Shown in pieces: positions 1 to 9,890 of a stretch of 64,000 nucleotides of DNA. The position numbers and the translations under genes were made by a program. Source of the DNA: Clostridia bacterium. Its GTDB lineage: Bacteria > Bacillota > Clostridia > Oscillospirales > Acutalibacteraceae. Position 1 is the stretch's first letter. Each line of letters begins with the position of its first letter. The notes under the pieces are model-generated. The model was not told the origin of the DNA. It did not search any database and saw nothing but the letters and a program-made list of their open reading frames with translations. The DNA is taken from assembly GCA_017548045.1 (NCBI GenBank), contig JAFYNR010000033.1, positions 186,001 through 250,000 of the forward strand, given 5' to 3'.

Positions 1-1
1 C

Positions 2-2242
<2,241 letters not shown>

Positions 2243-2246
2243 TTAT

Positions 2247-2723
2247 ATGACAAAAACCAATGCTATGCGTCTGCTTGAAGCTGCAAAAATCCCCTTTGAG
2301 GTTATGGAATATGAGGTTGACGAAAATAACCTTTCGGGAGTAAGCACTGCAGAAAAGACGGGTAAAGACCCGTCGCAGATATTCAAAACCCTTGTTTTCA
2401 GCGGCGAAAAGCAGGGCTATGGCGTATGCTGTATTCCTGCCTGCGAGGAGCTTGACCTGAAAAAAACCGCAAAGGCCTTCGGAGAAAAAAAGGTTGAAAT
2501 GCTTCACGTCAAGGATTTGCTGAAGGTGACGGGTTACATCAGAGGCGGATGCTCACCCGTGGGGATGAAAAAGCAGTTTCCCACGGTAATTGACGAAACC
2601 GCAACACTTTTTGATAAAATTTACATCAGCGCAGGTGTGCGTGGCATTATGCTGGGCATTGAGCCAAACGCCCTTGCGGAATATGTAAACGCAAAGCTTC
2701 TTGACGTTACGGTTACGGAGTAA
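2247..2723 (+). CDS. ybaK: YbaK/EbsC-type Cys-tRNA(Pro) deacylase
   Basis: Expected to hydrolyse mischarged Cys-tRNA(Pro) (or a similar aminoacyl-tRNA) in trans, guarding translation fidelity in the cytosol. The 158-residue protein matches YbaK in length and in the motif GYIRGGCSPVGMKKQFPT followed by a conserved VIDETA; KTLVF in the first third is also typical. The start is the ATG four bases after the beta-galactosidase stop; a longer in-frame extension exists but lies inside the upstream gene and has no homology-like content. A weak AAGAAGTGA precedes the start. Probably cotranscribed with the beta-galactosidase gene, which has no evident functional link. A second, divergent YbaK-domain gene is present at 35971-36444. 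Confidence 0.88.
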   Translation: MTKTNAMRLLEAAKIPFEVMEYEVDENNLSGVSTAEKTGKDPSQIFKTLVFSGEKQGYGVCCIPACEELDLKKTAKAFGEKKVEMLHVKDLLKVTGYIRGGCSPVGMKKQFPTVIDETATLFDKIYISAGVRGIMLGIEPNALAEYVNAKLLDVTVTE

Positions 2724-2728
2724 AAATT

Positions 2729-2767
2729 AACGGATTGCATAGAAATTAATCTTTGCAATCCGTTTTT
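2729..2767 (+). terminator. Rho-independent terminator after the ybaK gene
   Basis: An 11-base stem (AACGGATTGCA with TGCAATCCGTT) closes over a 14-base loop and runs into TTTTT. It lies 5 bases after the YbaK stop codon. Confidence 0.75.
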
Positions 2768-2815
2768 CCGTAGTACGTGTATTCTGAAATAATTATAAAA
2801 CAATTTTAATAATTA

Positions 2816-2839
2816 CGCAAGTGCGTATACGCATTTGCG
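2816..2839. promoter_or_regulatory. 24-bp near-perfect palindrome upstream of an XRE gene
   Basis: The core TGCGTATACGCA is a perfect 12-bp palindrome and the flanking CGCAA and TTGCG extend the symmetry to 24 bp with a single mismatched pair. It ends 35 bases before the start of the XRE regulator, a position that suits an autoregulatory operator. No clear -35/-10 pair was found beside it. Confidence 0.5.
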
Positions 2840-2874
2840 AATAAAATTTTACAATGGCTCTGAGGTGAATTGCT

Positions 2875-3117
2875 TTGGCTGTAAAAGATGCTGTTGTAAA
2901 AAGATTTATTGACCTTTGTAACGAAAGAAAAATAAAACCAAATGAACTTGCAACGTTGTCAGGAGTTACTCCGTCAACGGTTTATTCGATGCTCGATGAA
3001 AGCAGACGTGACGTTTCAATATCGGTAATAAAAAAGCTGTGTGACGGTCTTGAGATAACTCTCGGCGAGTTCTTTTCAACGGAAGACTTTGACAGTCTTG
3101 AACAGGAAATAAAGTAA
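2875..3117 (+). CDS. Small XRE-family helix-turn-helix regulator
   Basis: An 80-residue cytoplasmic DNA-binding protein, essentially only a Cro/C1-type helix-turn-helix domain (NELATLSGVTPSTVYSMLDE, with the recognition helix around residues 30-42). No dimerisation or sensor domain is visible. The start is TTG at 2875, chosen because GAGGTG lies 7 bases upstream; no in-frame ATG gives a full domain. A 24-bp palindrome lies 35 bases upstream, suggesting self-regulation (inference). It stands alone between a terminator at 2729-2767 and one at 3117-3148. Targets are unknown. Confidence 0.85.
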   Translation: MAVKDAVVKRFIDLCNERKIKPNELATLSGVTPSTVYSMLDESRRDVSISVIKKLCDGLEITLGEFFSTEDFDSLEQEIK

Positions 3118-3148
3118 AAGGGAGGCAACTATGCCTCCCTTCATTTTT
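3117..3148. terminator. Bidirectional terminator between convergent genes
   Basis: The stem AAGGGAGGCA/TGCCTCCCTT around ACTA is followed by CATTTTTG on the plus strand; the minus strand also has flanking A/T runs. It separates the XRE gene from the convergent glycerophosphotransferase gene. Confidence 0.75.
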
Positions 3149-3171
3149 GCAATTCTTATATCAATTATGCA

Positions 3172-4434
3172 TTAAATCAGAATTTTTTCTTTTTCTTTGT
3201 TTTCTGCACACTGCAAAACTTCGTTTATTATTCTTTCGGTGGATTTTCCGTCGCAGGCACACATATAATCTTGCTTGAAACGACGGATTTTTTCTATATC
3301 AAAATCTGTTTCAAACCTCTTTATTTCTGAAATTATTTCATCTGTATCTGTTACGATTTCGCCCGGCACAAAGCCTTCGTAGCCGAAATAAAAGCTACGT
3401 GCATCCTCATATTCCGCCAGATCGTAGGCGAAGAATATCATAGGTCTTTCCAGCAGGGCATATTCAAAAATCAGCGAAGAATAATCGGTGATAACAATAT
3501 CTGCGGCACAGAGTGCGGTTTCAATGGCAACATCCTTTGAGATATCAAATGCGAATGTACTGCCCTTAATGCTGAATTTTTTTGCTGTCAGCGGATGCTG
3601 TTTTATGAGAAGAACGTAATCATCGCCCAGCTTTTTGTTCATTTCTTCGATTTCCAGCATATTGTTCATATATGATTTGCCTACGGAATTGCCGCGGAAC
3701 GTGGGTGCATAGAGAATTATTTTTCTGCCGTCAATCTGCGGAATTTTTTCGCATATCCTTCTTCGGCTTTCGCTTATAAAATCAGAGTCAAAATAAATAT
3801 CCGTTCTCGGTGCACCGAGGGGCTTTATAACGTCTTCACTGCATCCGAATGCTTCGGCGTAGGCAAAGCTTACCTTGGGTGAGGATACGCAAACGTGAGT
3901 GTAGGTGTTGTGAATGGGATATCTGTCAAGCTCCTTTTTGCTGGCACCCCACTTTTTTTCGGCAGTGGAGTAGCCCCATTTCTTGAATGCACCGCATCCG
4001 TGCCACAACTGAACAACGCTCTGCCCTTCACGGGGCTTACAGGCAAATGCAGGGAAAAAATAGTCCGTAATAAAAAGTGCCCTTGCGGTTGCGTATTCTT
4101 CAAAAAACTCTTTGCAGCAAAAGCATTTTGCAAGTTCGTTAATCCAGAAATTTTTATGTGAATCGGCAAGCTCCGCCTTATTGATAACAACGCAAGAGTA
4201 TCCCTTTTTTTCCAGCTCCGCTTTTACGCAGCGCAGATTGTCGGGCATTTCCTTATAGAGGTGAGAATAAGCAAGAACAACCTTTTTTTCATCAATGGGC
4301 TTATGGGAATATTTCCTCTGATAGTACGGCCACAGCTTATAATAAAGAAAATCTTTTCTTCTCGGTGCAAGCCAGGCACTGAACTTTCTTTTGAAAAGGT
4401 TGTAATAATTATGTACAACAGCTTTAATATCCAT
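3172..4434 (-). CDS. CDP-glycerol glycerophosphotransferase family protein (TagB/TagF-like)
   Basis: The family transfers glycerol-phosphate from CDP-glycerol onto teichoic-acid or other polyol-phosphate chains at the inner face of the membrane. The 420-residue protein has the catalytic C-terminal half of the family: VQLWHGCGAFKKWG near residue 148 (the conserved histidine), LIKQHPLT near 280, and TDYSSLIFEYALLERPM near 318 for CDP-glycerol binding. The N-terminal 60 residues are basic and may be amphipathic membrane-anchoring, as in TagF. The gene stands alone, divergent from the phosphoesterase at 4572. Acceptor polymer cannot be told from sequence; it could also make a capsule or lipid-linked polymer. 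Confidence 0.87.
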   Translation of the reverse strand: MDIKAVVHNYYNLFKRKFSAWLAPRRKDFLYYKLWPYYQRKYSHKPIDEKKVVLAYSHLYKEMPDNLRCVKAELEKKGYSCVVINKAELADSHKNFWINELAKCFCCKEFFEEYATARALFITDYFFPAFACKPREGQSVVQLWHGCGAFKKWGYSTAEKKWGASKKELDRYPIHNTYTHVCVSSPKVSFAYAEAFGCSEDVIKPLGAPRTDIYFDSDFISESRRRICEKIPQIDGRKIILYAPTFRGNSVGKSYMNNMLEIEEMNKKLGDDYVLLIKQHPLTAKKFSIKGSTFAFDISKDVAIETALCAADIVITDYSSLIFEYALLERPMIFFAYDLAEYEDARSFYFGYEGFVPGEIVTDTDEIISEIKRFETDFDIEKIRRFKQDYMCACDGKSTERIINEVLQCAENKEKEKILI

Positions 4435-4517
4435 TTTGATATCTCCTTGACAGTTTGCGACACAATTCGTGCTACTTAAAGTATAGCGGATTATCAGTAA
4501 ATTTCAAGTGCAAATTG

Positions 4518-4546
4518 TTGACACACATATAAAAAAGGAGTATTCT
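4518..4546 (+). promoter_or_regulatory. Sigma-A-type promoter
   Basis: TTGACA, a 17-base spacer, then TATTCT, 25 bases before the ATG of the alkaline-phosphatase-family gene; GGAG within the spacer is unrelated to translation, and GCGGAGG precedes the start codon. Confidence 0.65.
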
Positions 4547-4571
4547 AAAAGAAAAAAATGCGGAGGAAATT

Positions 4572-5372
4572 ATGTCTGATTTATACAGCTCAATCTGCAT
4601 TTCAAGCGTTAAATCAACTGCCTTGAAGCTTGCAGGAATTGAAATCCCCGAGAATATTGAGAATCCAAACCCCGTTGTCACCGCACTTGCTGAAAAAAAG
4701 CTTGGCTCAAAGCCCGTTGACAGGGTTGTAATCTATAATCCCGATGCGGTTGCACTTTGGATTTATCAGAAATACACCGAAATGTTTACAAAGGCGGCTC
4801 TTTGCTCAGACCTTGCACTGCCCCTGCTTTCGGTTATGCCCAGCGTTACACCCGTTTGCTTTGCGTCGATGTATTCGGGAGTTATGCCCGATATCCACGG
4901 CATCAAAAAGTACGAAAAACCCGTGCTGACTGTTAACACGATTTTTGACAGTTACATAAATGCAGGCAAAAAAGCGGCAATCGTTTCCACCGCAAAGGAC
5001 AGCATATCAATGATTTTTCTTGAAAGAGAAATGGATTATTTCATTTATGACACTCCCGAAGAGGTCAATGAAAAGGCTCTCTCACTCATTGATGAGGATA
5101 ATTACGACCTTATCGTTATCTATAACGGCAATTACGACGGAACAATGCATAAGCACGGCCCGGAAGCGGAGGCTTCGCTGAAAGCACTTGAAATGAACGT
5201 AGATTTTTATGCCCGTCTTGTTGAAAAAATCAACACTCAATGGAAAAATCACAGCGTATTCTACGGCTTCTGCCCCGACCACGGCTGCCACGAAATTGAC
5301 GGCGACTGCGGCTCACACGGCCTCGATATGCAGGAGGATATGAACGTTATCCACTTTTACGGAATCAAATAA
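4572..5372 (+). CDS. Alkaline phosphatase superfamily (type I phosphodiesterase-like) protein
   Basis: A 266-residue cytoplasmic protein with no signal peptide. Two metal-site regions of the nucleotide pyrophosphatase/phosphodiesterase group are visible: PSVTPVCFASMYSGVMPDIHG (here the TP...SG..P..HG pattern holding the catalytic threonine) around residue 96, and CPDHGCHE...GSHG near the C-terminus supplying metal-binding Asp and His. A further DG-TMHKHGPE segment near residue 190 also resembles metal-ligand loops. The substrate is unknown; phosphodiester or phosphonate hydrolysis are both possible. The protein is shorter than secreted family members. It has its own promoter at 4518-4546 and ends at a bidirectional terminator. 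Confidence 0.78.
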   Translation: MSDLYSSICISSVKSTALKLAGIEIPENIENPNPVVTALAEKKLGSKPVDRVVIYNPDAVALWIYQKYTEMFTKAALCSDLALPLLSVMPSVTPVCFASMYSGVMPDIHGIKKYEKPVLTVNTIFDSYINAGKKAAIVSTAKDSISMIFLEREMDYFIYDTPEEVNEKALSLIDEDNYDLIVIYNGNYDGTMHKHGPEAEASLKALEMNVDFYARLVEKINTQWKNHSVFYGFCPDHGCHEIDGDCGSHGLDMQEDMNVIHFYGIK

Positions 5373-5413
5373 TAAAAAATGAGCTGTCTGAAAAGACAGC
5401 TCATAATTTTTTT
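5373..5413. terminator. Bidirectional terminator between convergent phosphoesterase genes
   Basis: ATGAGCTGTCT/AGACAGCTCAT closes on GAAA, with A-rich sequence on one side and a T run on the other, so it can act in both directions. Confidence 0.85.
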
Positions 5414-6398
5414 ATACAAGAGGTACGCTGTAGTCGTAAACGGGGTACCATTTTGCGGTGCCGAAGTTTCTTGCTCTGAAAAGAACCTCATCCTCATAAA
5501 CCTCCATCTGGAAGCCCATACCGCCCCAGGGCACACCGTAACGGTTGATAATCATATAGGTGGGAAGATTTATGTAGTTAACACCGTTGATTGTCTCAAC
5601 GCAGGAAAAACCGAATGCTTCTTCAACAAGAGGTCCGTTTATGCCTGTGTGAACGTGGCCGCTGATGAAAAATACGTTTTCATATTTTTCAAGAATTGTC
5701 TGAACCGCTTCGCTGTTGTGGTCAAGACCGCCGTCGGGATAAATAACGTCCTGACCGTTAACACCTTCAACGGGTACGTGACATACAACAAACATAGGCA
5801 GGCCTCTGTCTGCCGCCTCGGCAAGTGAATCATCAAGGAACTGAATCTGTTCGGGTGTCATATCGGGGCAATCCCAGGTATCGTCACCGTCATCGCAGAG
5901 AACAACGAATCTGTAACCGTTGATATCGGTTTTGTAATATGCCTTCTCAATGGGGTCGCCCGTGGGCTTGAGCTCGTTAAAGGTTTTAATAAAATACTGT
6001 CTTGCCTCTTCCTGAGTAATATCCTCAACGTGGCCTACGTCGTGGTTGCCCATTGCAATAACCCAGTTTTCAGCACAGTCGCTTTCGGCAACAATATTGA
6101 AAAAGCTTGCCATTGAAGCACTGTCGCCGTAGTTTGTAAGGTCGCCGGGAACGATAAGCGCATCAATGGTATCCTTTGAGCGTTCAACATCGTTAAGACC
6201 CTGTGCCCAGAGAAGCTCACCGATTGCCCATTCAACGTCAATATGAATATCCGACATAATAGATGCGTTCAGCAGGCAGTTTTCTCTCTCCGTTGCAAGC
6301 TCAAGCGCATCAAAGCTCTTAAGAAATTCGCTTGAGGGGAAAACCGTAAGAAGTGCTGAAACCACAAGTGCTATCGCCTGTTTGATTAAAAGCCACAT
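5412..6398 (-). CDS. Calcineurin-like metallophosphoesterase, probably exported
   Basis: A 328-residue protein that starts with a hydrophobic segment (residues 5-20) acting as a signal peptide or membrane anchor. All metallophosphoesterase blocks are present: SDIH near 50, PGDLTNYG near 87, GNHDVG near 118, VCHVPV near 211 and GHVHTG near 252, giving a complete dinuclear metal site. Substrate unknown; related proteins hydrolyse nucleotides, phospholipid head groups or phosphoproteins. It is the third gene of a minus-strand group with a PHP-domain protein and a hypothetical gene, with a good RBS (AGAGAGGAATTTTAATATG). It ends at a bidirectional terminator. Confidence 0.88.
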   Translation of the reverse strand: MWLLIKQAIALVVSALLTVFPSSEFLKSFDALELATERENCLLNASIMSDIHIDVEWAIGELLWAQGLNDVERSKDTIDALIVPGDLTNYGDSASMASFFNIVAESDCAENWVIAMGNHDVGHVEDITQEEARQYFIKTFNELKPTGDPIEKAYYKTDINGYRFVVLCDDGDDTWDCPDMTPEQIQFLDDSLAEAADRGLPMFVVCHVPVEGVNGQDVIYPDGGLDHNSEAVQTILEKYENVFFISGHVHTGINGPLVEEAFGFSCVETINGVNYINLPTYMIINRYGVPWGGMGFQMEVYEDEVLFRARNFGTAKWYPVYDYSVPLV

Positions 6399-6415
6399 AT
6401 TAAAATTCCTCTCTT

Positions 6416-6964
6416 TTACTCTTTGAATTCAAATTCTTCAATCATATTGCATACCGCCATATCGGTATCAATATAAATTCTTGTGCCGAGTGCTGCATAG
6501 AATTCGTCGTTATCTCGGTCACAAAGCATTGCGTAGTTTTTGCCGATATTTTCTTCAACGTTTCTGTTTTTGCGAACGGAAAGATAATAGAAAGTATAAG
6601 ATGAGCCGTCTGAAATGTTTTCAAAAAGTCCCTGATGAAGCTTTGAAATTTTTGAATACATTGCGTTGATTGCCTGTGACGCAAGCATCTGATGAGGCAG
6701 ATATTTATGCAGTGAAATCTGCGCAGAAAATACCATAAGCGCTCTGAGAAGCCTTACCTCGTTTGTAGTAAGCTTTGATGCATCCTTTGGACAAATACTC
6801 TCAGGCGAAAGGTCTGCAAGCTTTTCGCCGAGCTTTTTTGCCTTTTCCATATTTCCGTTGCTGCGGTAGGTATCCATCAGTAATGCAAGCTCTGCAAGAT
6901 CCGCACCTGCACCTTCTTTTTTCGACGGATGAAAAATTTTAATGTCATCATCGTTGTGTTTCAT
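6416..6964 (-). CDS. Hypothetical protein
   Basis: A 182-residue soluble protein that I do not recognise. The N-terminal 30 residues are polar and charged, residues 30-60 (LMDTYRSNGNMEKAKKLGEK) look like a helical, TPR-like repeat unit, and the rest is predicted mixed alpha/beta. No signal peptide, membrane segment or catalytic motif is visible. It lies between the PHP gene (one base apart) and the metallophosphoesterase gene (17 bases), so cotranslation with both is likely and a role connected to phosphate-ester metabolism is conceivable, but that is inference from position only. Confidence 0.75.
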   Translation of the reverse strand: MKHNDDDIKIFHPSKKEGAGADLAELALLMDTYRSNGNMEKAKKLGEKLADLSPESICPKDASKLTTNEVRLLRALMVFSAQISLHKYLPHQMLASQAINAMYSKISKLHQGLFENISDGSSYTFYYLSVRKNRNVEENIGKNYAMLCDRDNDEFYAALGTRIYIDTDMAVCNMIEEFEFKE

Positions 6965-6965
6965 T

Positions 6966-7829
6966 TTATTTCTCCATTGCCGCTTTCTTTTTCTTCATTT
7001 TATTCTTATAACTCATAAGTGCCTTTAAGTCAGCATCGGGAGTAAGATAATCGCCTATACTGATCTTATTTTTTGAATACATACCCTTGAATTCGGTGCC
7101 GCCGAGAGCAAGCAGACCCTTATCCTTTGCATACTTTTTGAGCATTTCAGTCTGCTCGGGTGTATTATCGGGATGATATACCTCAATTCCGTCAAGAATA
7201 CCCTTTTCGGTCAGTTCTTCCATAAGATCAAAGCAGTTGCTTACTGCGGGATGTGCAAGCACCGCAACACCGCCTGCCTCGTGAATTGCGTCAATAACCT
7301 CAGCCGCATCGGAATATGTAACCTTAACAAGCACGTTTTCGGGGCTTTCGGGTGAGAAAAGCTCATCATAAAGCTCACCGTAAATTCTGTCGGTAAGTCC
7401 GCACTCAAAAAGAGCATGCATAATGTGCTGCTCAAAAACAGCCGTTGCACCTGTTGCACACTTGAGCACAAGCTCAGGTGTGATAGGATATTTGCGGGCA
7501 ATTTTAAGTGTCATAAGCTGACTTGCCTTTTTACGCTGAACAATATTTCTGTGGCAAAGACCCTCAAGTCTGTCGGGACTGTCGCTCAGATAGCAAAGAA
7601 TTTCAACGTTAACCCCTCTTTTGGTATCCGTTGCAGATAACTCAACACCGGGGATAACGGTTATTCCTCTTCTCTCACCGATAATCTTACCTCTGACGGT
7701 GCCTGCCTGACAGTCACGGTCGGTAATGGCGATAGTGGTTATTCCTTTCTTCTGAGCAAGTACAATAAGGTCATCAATACCCATTGAACTGTCTGATAAT
7801 TTTGTGTGACAATGCAAATCTGCCGGCAT
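6966..7829 (-). CDS. PHP-domain protein with incomplete metal site
   Basis: PHP-domain proteins are metal-dependent phosphoesterases. This 287-residue protein starts at the ATG preceded by GAGAGAGGTAATAATT; a longer frame upstream lacks homology. It keeps DLHCHTKLSD (residues 4-13), the glutamate of PGVELS (near 63) and the histidine of VLAHPA (near 200). However, the usual TDHD reads TDRD at residue 38, and the C-terminal GxDxH reads GGTEFKG, so two metal positions are lost. It may bind fewer metals or be a non-catalytic relative. It heads an operon with a hypothetical gene and a metallophosphoesterase. Confidence 0.82.
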   Translation of the reverse strand: MPADLHCHTKLSDSSMGIDDLIVLAQKKGITTIAITDRDCQAGTVRGKIIGERRGITVIPGVELSATDTKRGVNVEILCYLSDSPDRLEGLCHRNIVQRKKASQLMTLKIARKYPITPELVLKCATGATAVFEQHIMHALFECGLTDRIYGELYDELFSPESPENVLVKVTYSDAAEVIDAIHEAGGVAVLAHPAVSNCFDLMEELTEKGILDGIEVYHPDNTPEQTEMLKKYAKDKGLLALGGTEFKGMYSKNKISIGDYLTPDADLKALMSYKNKMKKKKAAMEK

Positions 7830-8025
7830 AATTATTACCTCTCTCTGAAAAAACGCACAATGTCCGAATATACTATAATTATACAACAACAAAATTTTTT
7901 CTGCAAGTATTTTTTGACAGATACGCCCTTATTTGTTCAATAAAATCTTAATTTTCCAATGCGGTATTTTATTTTTTTGAATAATGTGATATAATATTGT
8001 TATTATGGAAAAAAGGAGGGGTTTT

Positions 8026-9060
8026 ATGAAAAAAATTGCCGTAGGATTAAGCGGAGGAGTTGACAGTGCCGCCGCCGCACACATCCTTCTTGAGCAGGGC
8101 TTTGACGTTATGGGCGTTATTCTTCGCCTTAAACCGGAAAATGCTGCCGACGGTGATATATCCGATGCTCAGCGTATTGCGGATAAGCTGGGAATAGAGC
8201 TGCGGGTTGTTGACCGCAGAGAAATTTTCAGAAAATCGGTAATTGACCCCTTTGTTACGGAATATATTTCTGCACGTACACCCAATCCCTGTGTGGAGTG
8301 TAATTATGCAATAAAATTCGGAACAATGCTTAATTATGCACTGGAAAACGGCTGTGACGGAATCGCAACGGGCCACTATTCGAAAATAGAAAAATCAGAT
8401 AGCCGATATCTTCTGAAGCGCAGTGATTCCGCTAAGGACCAGAGCTATTTTCTTTATAAACTTAATCAGTTTCAGCTTTCACATTCAATTTTTCCTCTTG
8501 ACGGCCTTGAAAAGGATTTTATCCGCAGAAAAGCTGAGGAAGCTGGGATTCACGTTGCGGAAAAGCGTGACAGCCAGGAAATATGCTTCGTTCCCAATGA
8601 CGATTACATCGCTTATCTTTCATCATTGGGAATAACTTCACCCAAGGGCAATTTTATTGATAAATCGGGCAATATTCTGGGCAAACATAACGGAATAATC
8701 AACTATACAATAGGTCAGCGAAAGGGTCTGGGTGCATTCGGCAAGCCTATGTTTGTGACTTCAATTTCCGCTGAAAATAATACGGTTACCATCGGAGAAA
8801 ACGGAAGTCAGTATAATTCGGGGCTTATTGCGGATAATCTCAACTTTATTGCCTTTGAAAGGCTTGAAAATTCCATACGCTGTGACGTTAAAATCAGATT
8901 CAGAGCAAAAGAACAGCCTGCAACTGTAACACCAAATGCAGACGGCACGGTTACGGTTATTTTTGACGAACCGCAACGCTCAATTACTCCCGGTCAGAGT
9001 GCGGTTTTCTATGACGGAAATACTGTCATCGGCGGAGGAAGAATAATAAAACAGATATGA
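8026..9060 (+). CDS. mnmA: tRNA-specific 2-thiouridylase MnmA
   Basis: Adds sulfur to uridine 34 of tRNA-Lys, -Glu and -Gln using ATP and persulfide sulfur. The 344-residue protein has the PP-loop GLSGGVDSA (8-16), the catalytic cysteine in NPCVECN (C89), GHYSK and KDQSYFLY, and the second catalytic cysteine in SQEICF (C187), followed by the beta-barrel RNA-binding C-terminus (NYTIGQRKGL). The start at 8026 is preceded by AAGGAGG at ideal spacing; an upstream ATG seven codons earlier overlaps that RBS. TATAAT at 7990-7995 is a likely -10. It ends at a terminator. Together with mnmE, mnmG and thiI elsewhere in the window, it gives much of the wobble-uridine pathway. Confidence 0.95.
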   Translation: MKKIAVGLSGGVDSAAAAHILLEQGFDVMGVILRLKPENAADGDISDAQRIADKLGIELRVVDRREIFRKSVIDPFVTEYISARTPNPCVECNYAIKFGTMLNYALENGCDGIATGHYSKIEKSDSRYLLKRSDSAKDQSYFLYKLNQFQLSHSIFPLDGLEKDFIRRKAEEAGIHVAEKRDSQEICFVPNDDYIAYLSSLGITSPKGNFIDKSGNILGKHNGIINYTIGQRKGLGAFGKPMFVTSISAENNTVTIGENGSQYNSGLIADNLNFIAFERLENSIRCDVKIRFRAKEQPATVTPNADGTVTVIFDEPQRSITPGQSAVFYDGNTVIGGGRIIKQI

Positions 9061-9086
9061 AAAAACCGCCGAAAAGGCGGTTTTTA
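9059..9086. terminator. Terminator between mnmA and a convergent XRE gene
   Basis: AAAAACCGCC/GGCGGTTTTT with a GAAAA loop; symmetrical A and T runs allow termination from both sides. Confidence 0.85.
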
Positions 9087-9284
9087 TTCTTTGATATATT
9101 CAGCAATATCTTCAATACGGCAATTCAGAAATTCACAAAGCTTATTTATGGTCTTTGTTTCGATGTTTTCATTTGCTTTAAGCCTTCTGATTGTCTTACT
9201 GTCGATTCCGCAGTTTTCGCGGAGCTGATAAGTTGAAATATTTTTTTCTTTCATCGTAATCCAAAGTTTATTAAAAACAATCAT
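9084..9284 (-). CDS. Small XRE-family regulator (YozG/antitoxin-like HTH)
   Basis: A 66-residue single-domain protein. The pattern MKEKNISTYQLRENCGID followed by TIRRLKANENIETKTINKLCEFLNC is the compact HTH_26 type of helix-turn-helix. The ATG at 9284 follows a G-rich RBS (GGGGGG). It is divergent from a second mini-XRE gene at 9376, with 91 bases between them holding a promoter and a palindrome. No effector gene adjoins, so a toxin-antitoxin or phage-type function is not supported. Probable local transcriptional repressor. Confidence 0.82.
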   Translation of the reverse strand: MIVFNKLWITMKEKNISTYQLRENCGIDSKTIRRLKANENIETKTINKLCEFLNCRIEDIAEYIKE

Positions 9285-9300
9285 AAATAACCCCCCGATA

Positions 9301-9329
9301 TTGACATATTTTATTATGGGGGTTATAAT
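9301..9329 (+). promoter_or_regulatory. Sigma-A-type promoter of the plus-strand XRE gene
   Basis: Consensus TTGACA, 17-base spacer and TATAAT. The G-rich run in the spacer (GGGGG) and the palindrome immediately downstream suggest regulator binding here. Confidence 0.8.
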
Positions 9330-9341
9330 CTTTTTTATTAA

Positions 9342-9356
9342 GGGGATATAATCCCC
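9342..9356. promoter_or_regulatory. Operator-like palindrome GGGGAT-N3-ATCCCC
   Basis: A perfect 6-bp inverted repeat with a 3-base centre lies 13 bases downstream of the -10 TATAAT, covering the expected transcript start. A related half-site GGGGGTTATAATC covers the -10 itself. Likely operator for one of the two divergent XRE proteins. Confidence 0.5.
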
Positions 9357-9375
9357 ATAGTAAAAGAGGGATTTT

Positions 9376-9594
9376 ATGAATCGGATTATCTCTGAAAAAC
9401 TGAAATTTTTGAGAAATAAAAATAATTTATCTCAAAATCAATTATGTATTAAATTAAATGAAAACGGATGTATTATTAACAGATGTGCTTATGCAAATTA
9501 TGAATTAGGAAAAAGAACTGTTCCTTATAATATTTTAGTTGCACTTGTTAAATTTTACGGTATATCTGCGGATTACATATTAGGTATAAAATAA
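9376..9594 (+). CDS. Small XRE-family regulator
   Basis: A 72-residue Cro/C1 helix-turn-helix protein: LRNKNNLSQNQLCIKLNENG, then CAYANYELGKRTVPYNILVA and a C-terminal DYILGIK typical of single-domain XRE proteins. The ATG is preceded by AGAGGGATTTT. Its promoter (9301-9329) and a palindrome at the start site suggest autoregulation. It closely resembles the gene at 16679-16897 in length and layout. Its base composition is more A/T-rich than its neighbours, which may mean more recent arrival, but a 72-codon gene gives little power. Confidence 0.83.
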   Translation: MNRIISEKLKFLRNKNNLSQNQLCIKLNENGCIINRCAYANYELGKRTVPYNILVALVKFYGISADYILGIK

Positions 9595-9618
9595 AACCGC
9601 CTAAAAGGCGGTTTTTAT
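9593..9618. terminator. Bidirectional terminator, XRE gene / remB
   Basis: AAAACCGCC/GGCGGTTTT with a TAAAA loop directly after the XRE stop codon; it overlaps the end of the convergent remB gene. It is nearly identical to the terminator at 9059-9086. Confidence 0.85.
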
Positions 9619-9887
9619 ACATTATTGAGGCTGTCAACATAATTTGTTCTTTTCAGCAGAGTTGTTGATGAAATCTGCGATATATATACCTTATCTTCAC
9701 CGTTTTTATTTCTGCAGACAATAAAAGATTTTGGCAAATCATAGCATATATTTTCAACAATTCCTGCTTTTTCAGCTTTTGCAAGATAATTTCTTGTGCT
9801 TTTTGAAACGGTGGTTGTATCAAGGTCAAAAATTCCTATGATTTCATCAAAGGTTATAACCTTATCCATACCGAGATGCAGATACAT
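9615..9887 (-). CDS. remB: RemB/YaaB-like DUF370 protein
   Basis: A 90-residue protein of the DUF370 group; in Bacillus the homologue YaaB (RemB) sits next to recF in the dnaA-gyrA cluster and influences extracellular-matrix genes. It begins MYLHLGMDKVITFDEIIGIF, typical of this group, and has no transmembrane segment. It is 3 bases after recF and is the last gene of dnaN-yaaA-recF-remB. In Bacillus gyrB and gyrA follow; here the strand switches instead. Function is known only through the Bacillus relatives; direct DNA binding is likely for RemA but less certain for RemB. Confidence 0.85.
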   Translation of the reverse strand: MYLHLGMDKVITFDEIIGIFDLDTTTVSKSTRNYLAKAEKAGIVENICYDLPKSFIVCRNKNGEDKVYISQISSTTLLKRTNYVDSLNNV

Positions 9888-9890
9888 ATT

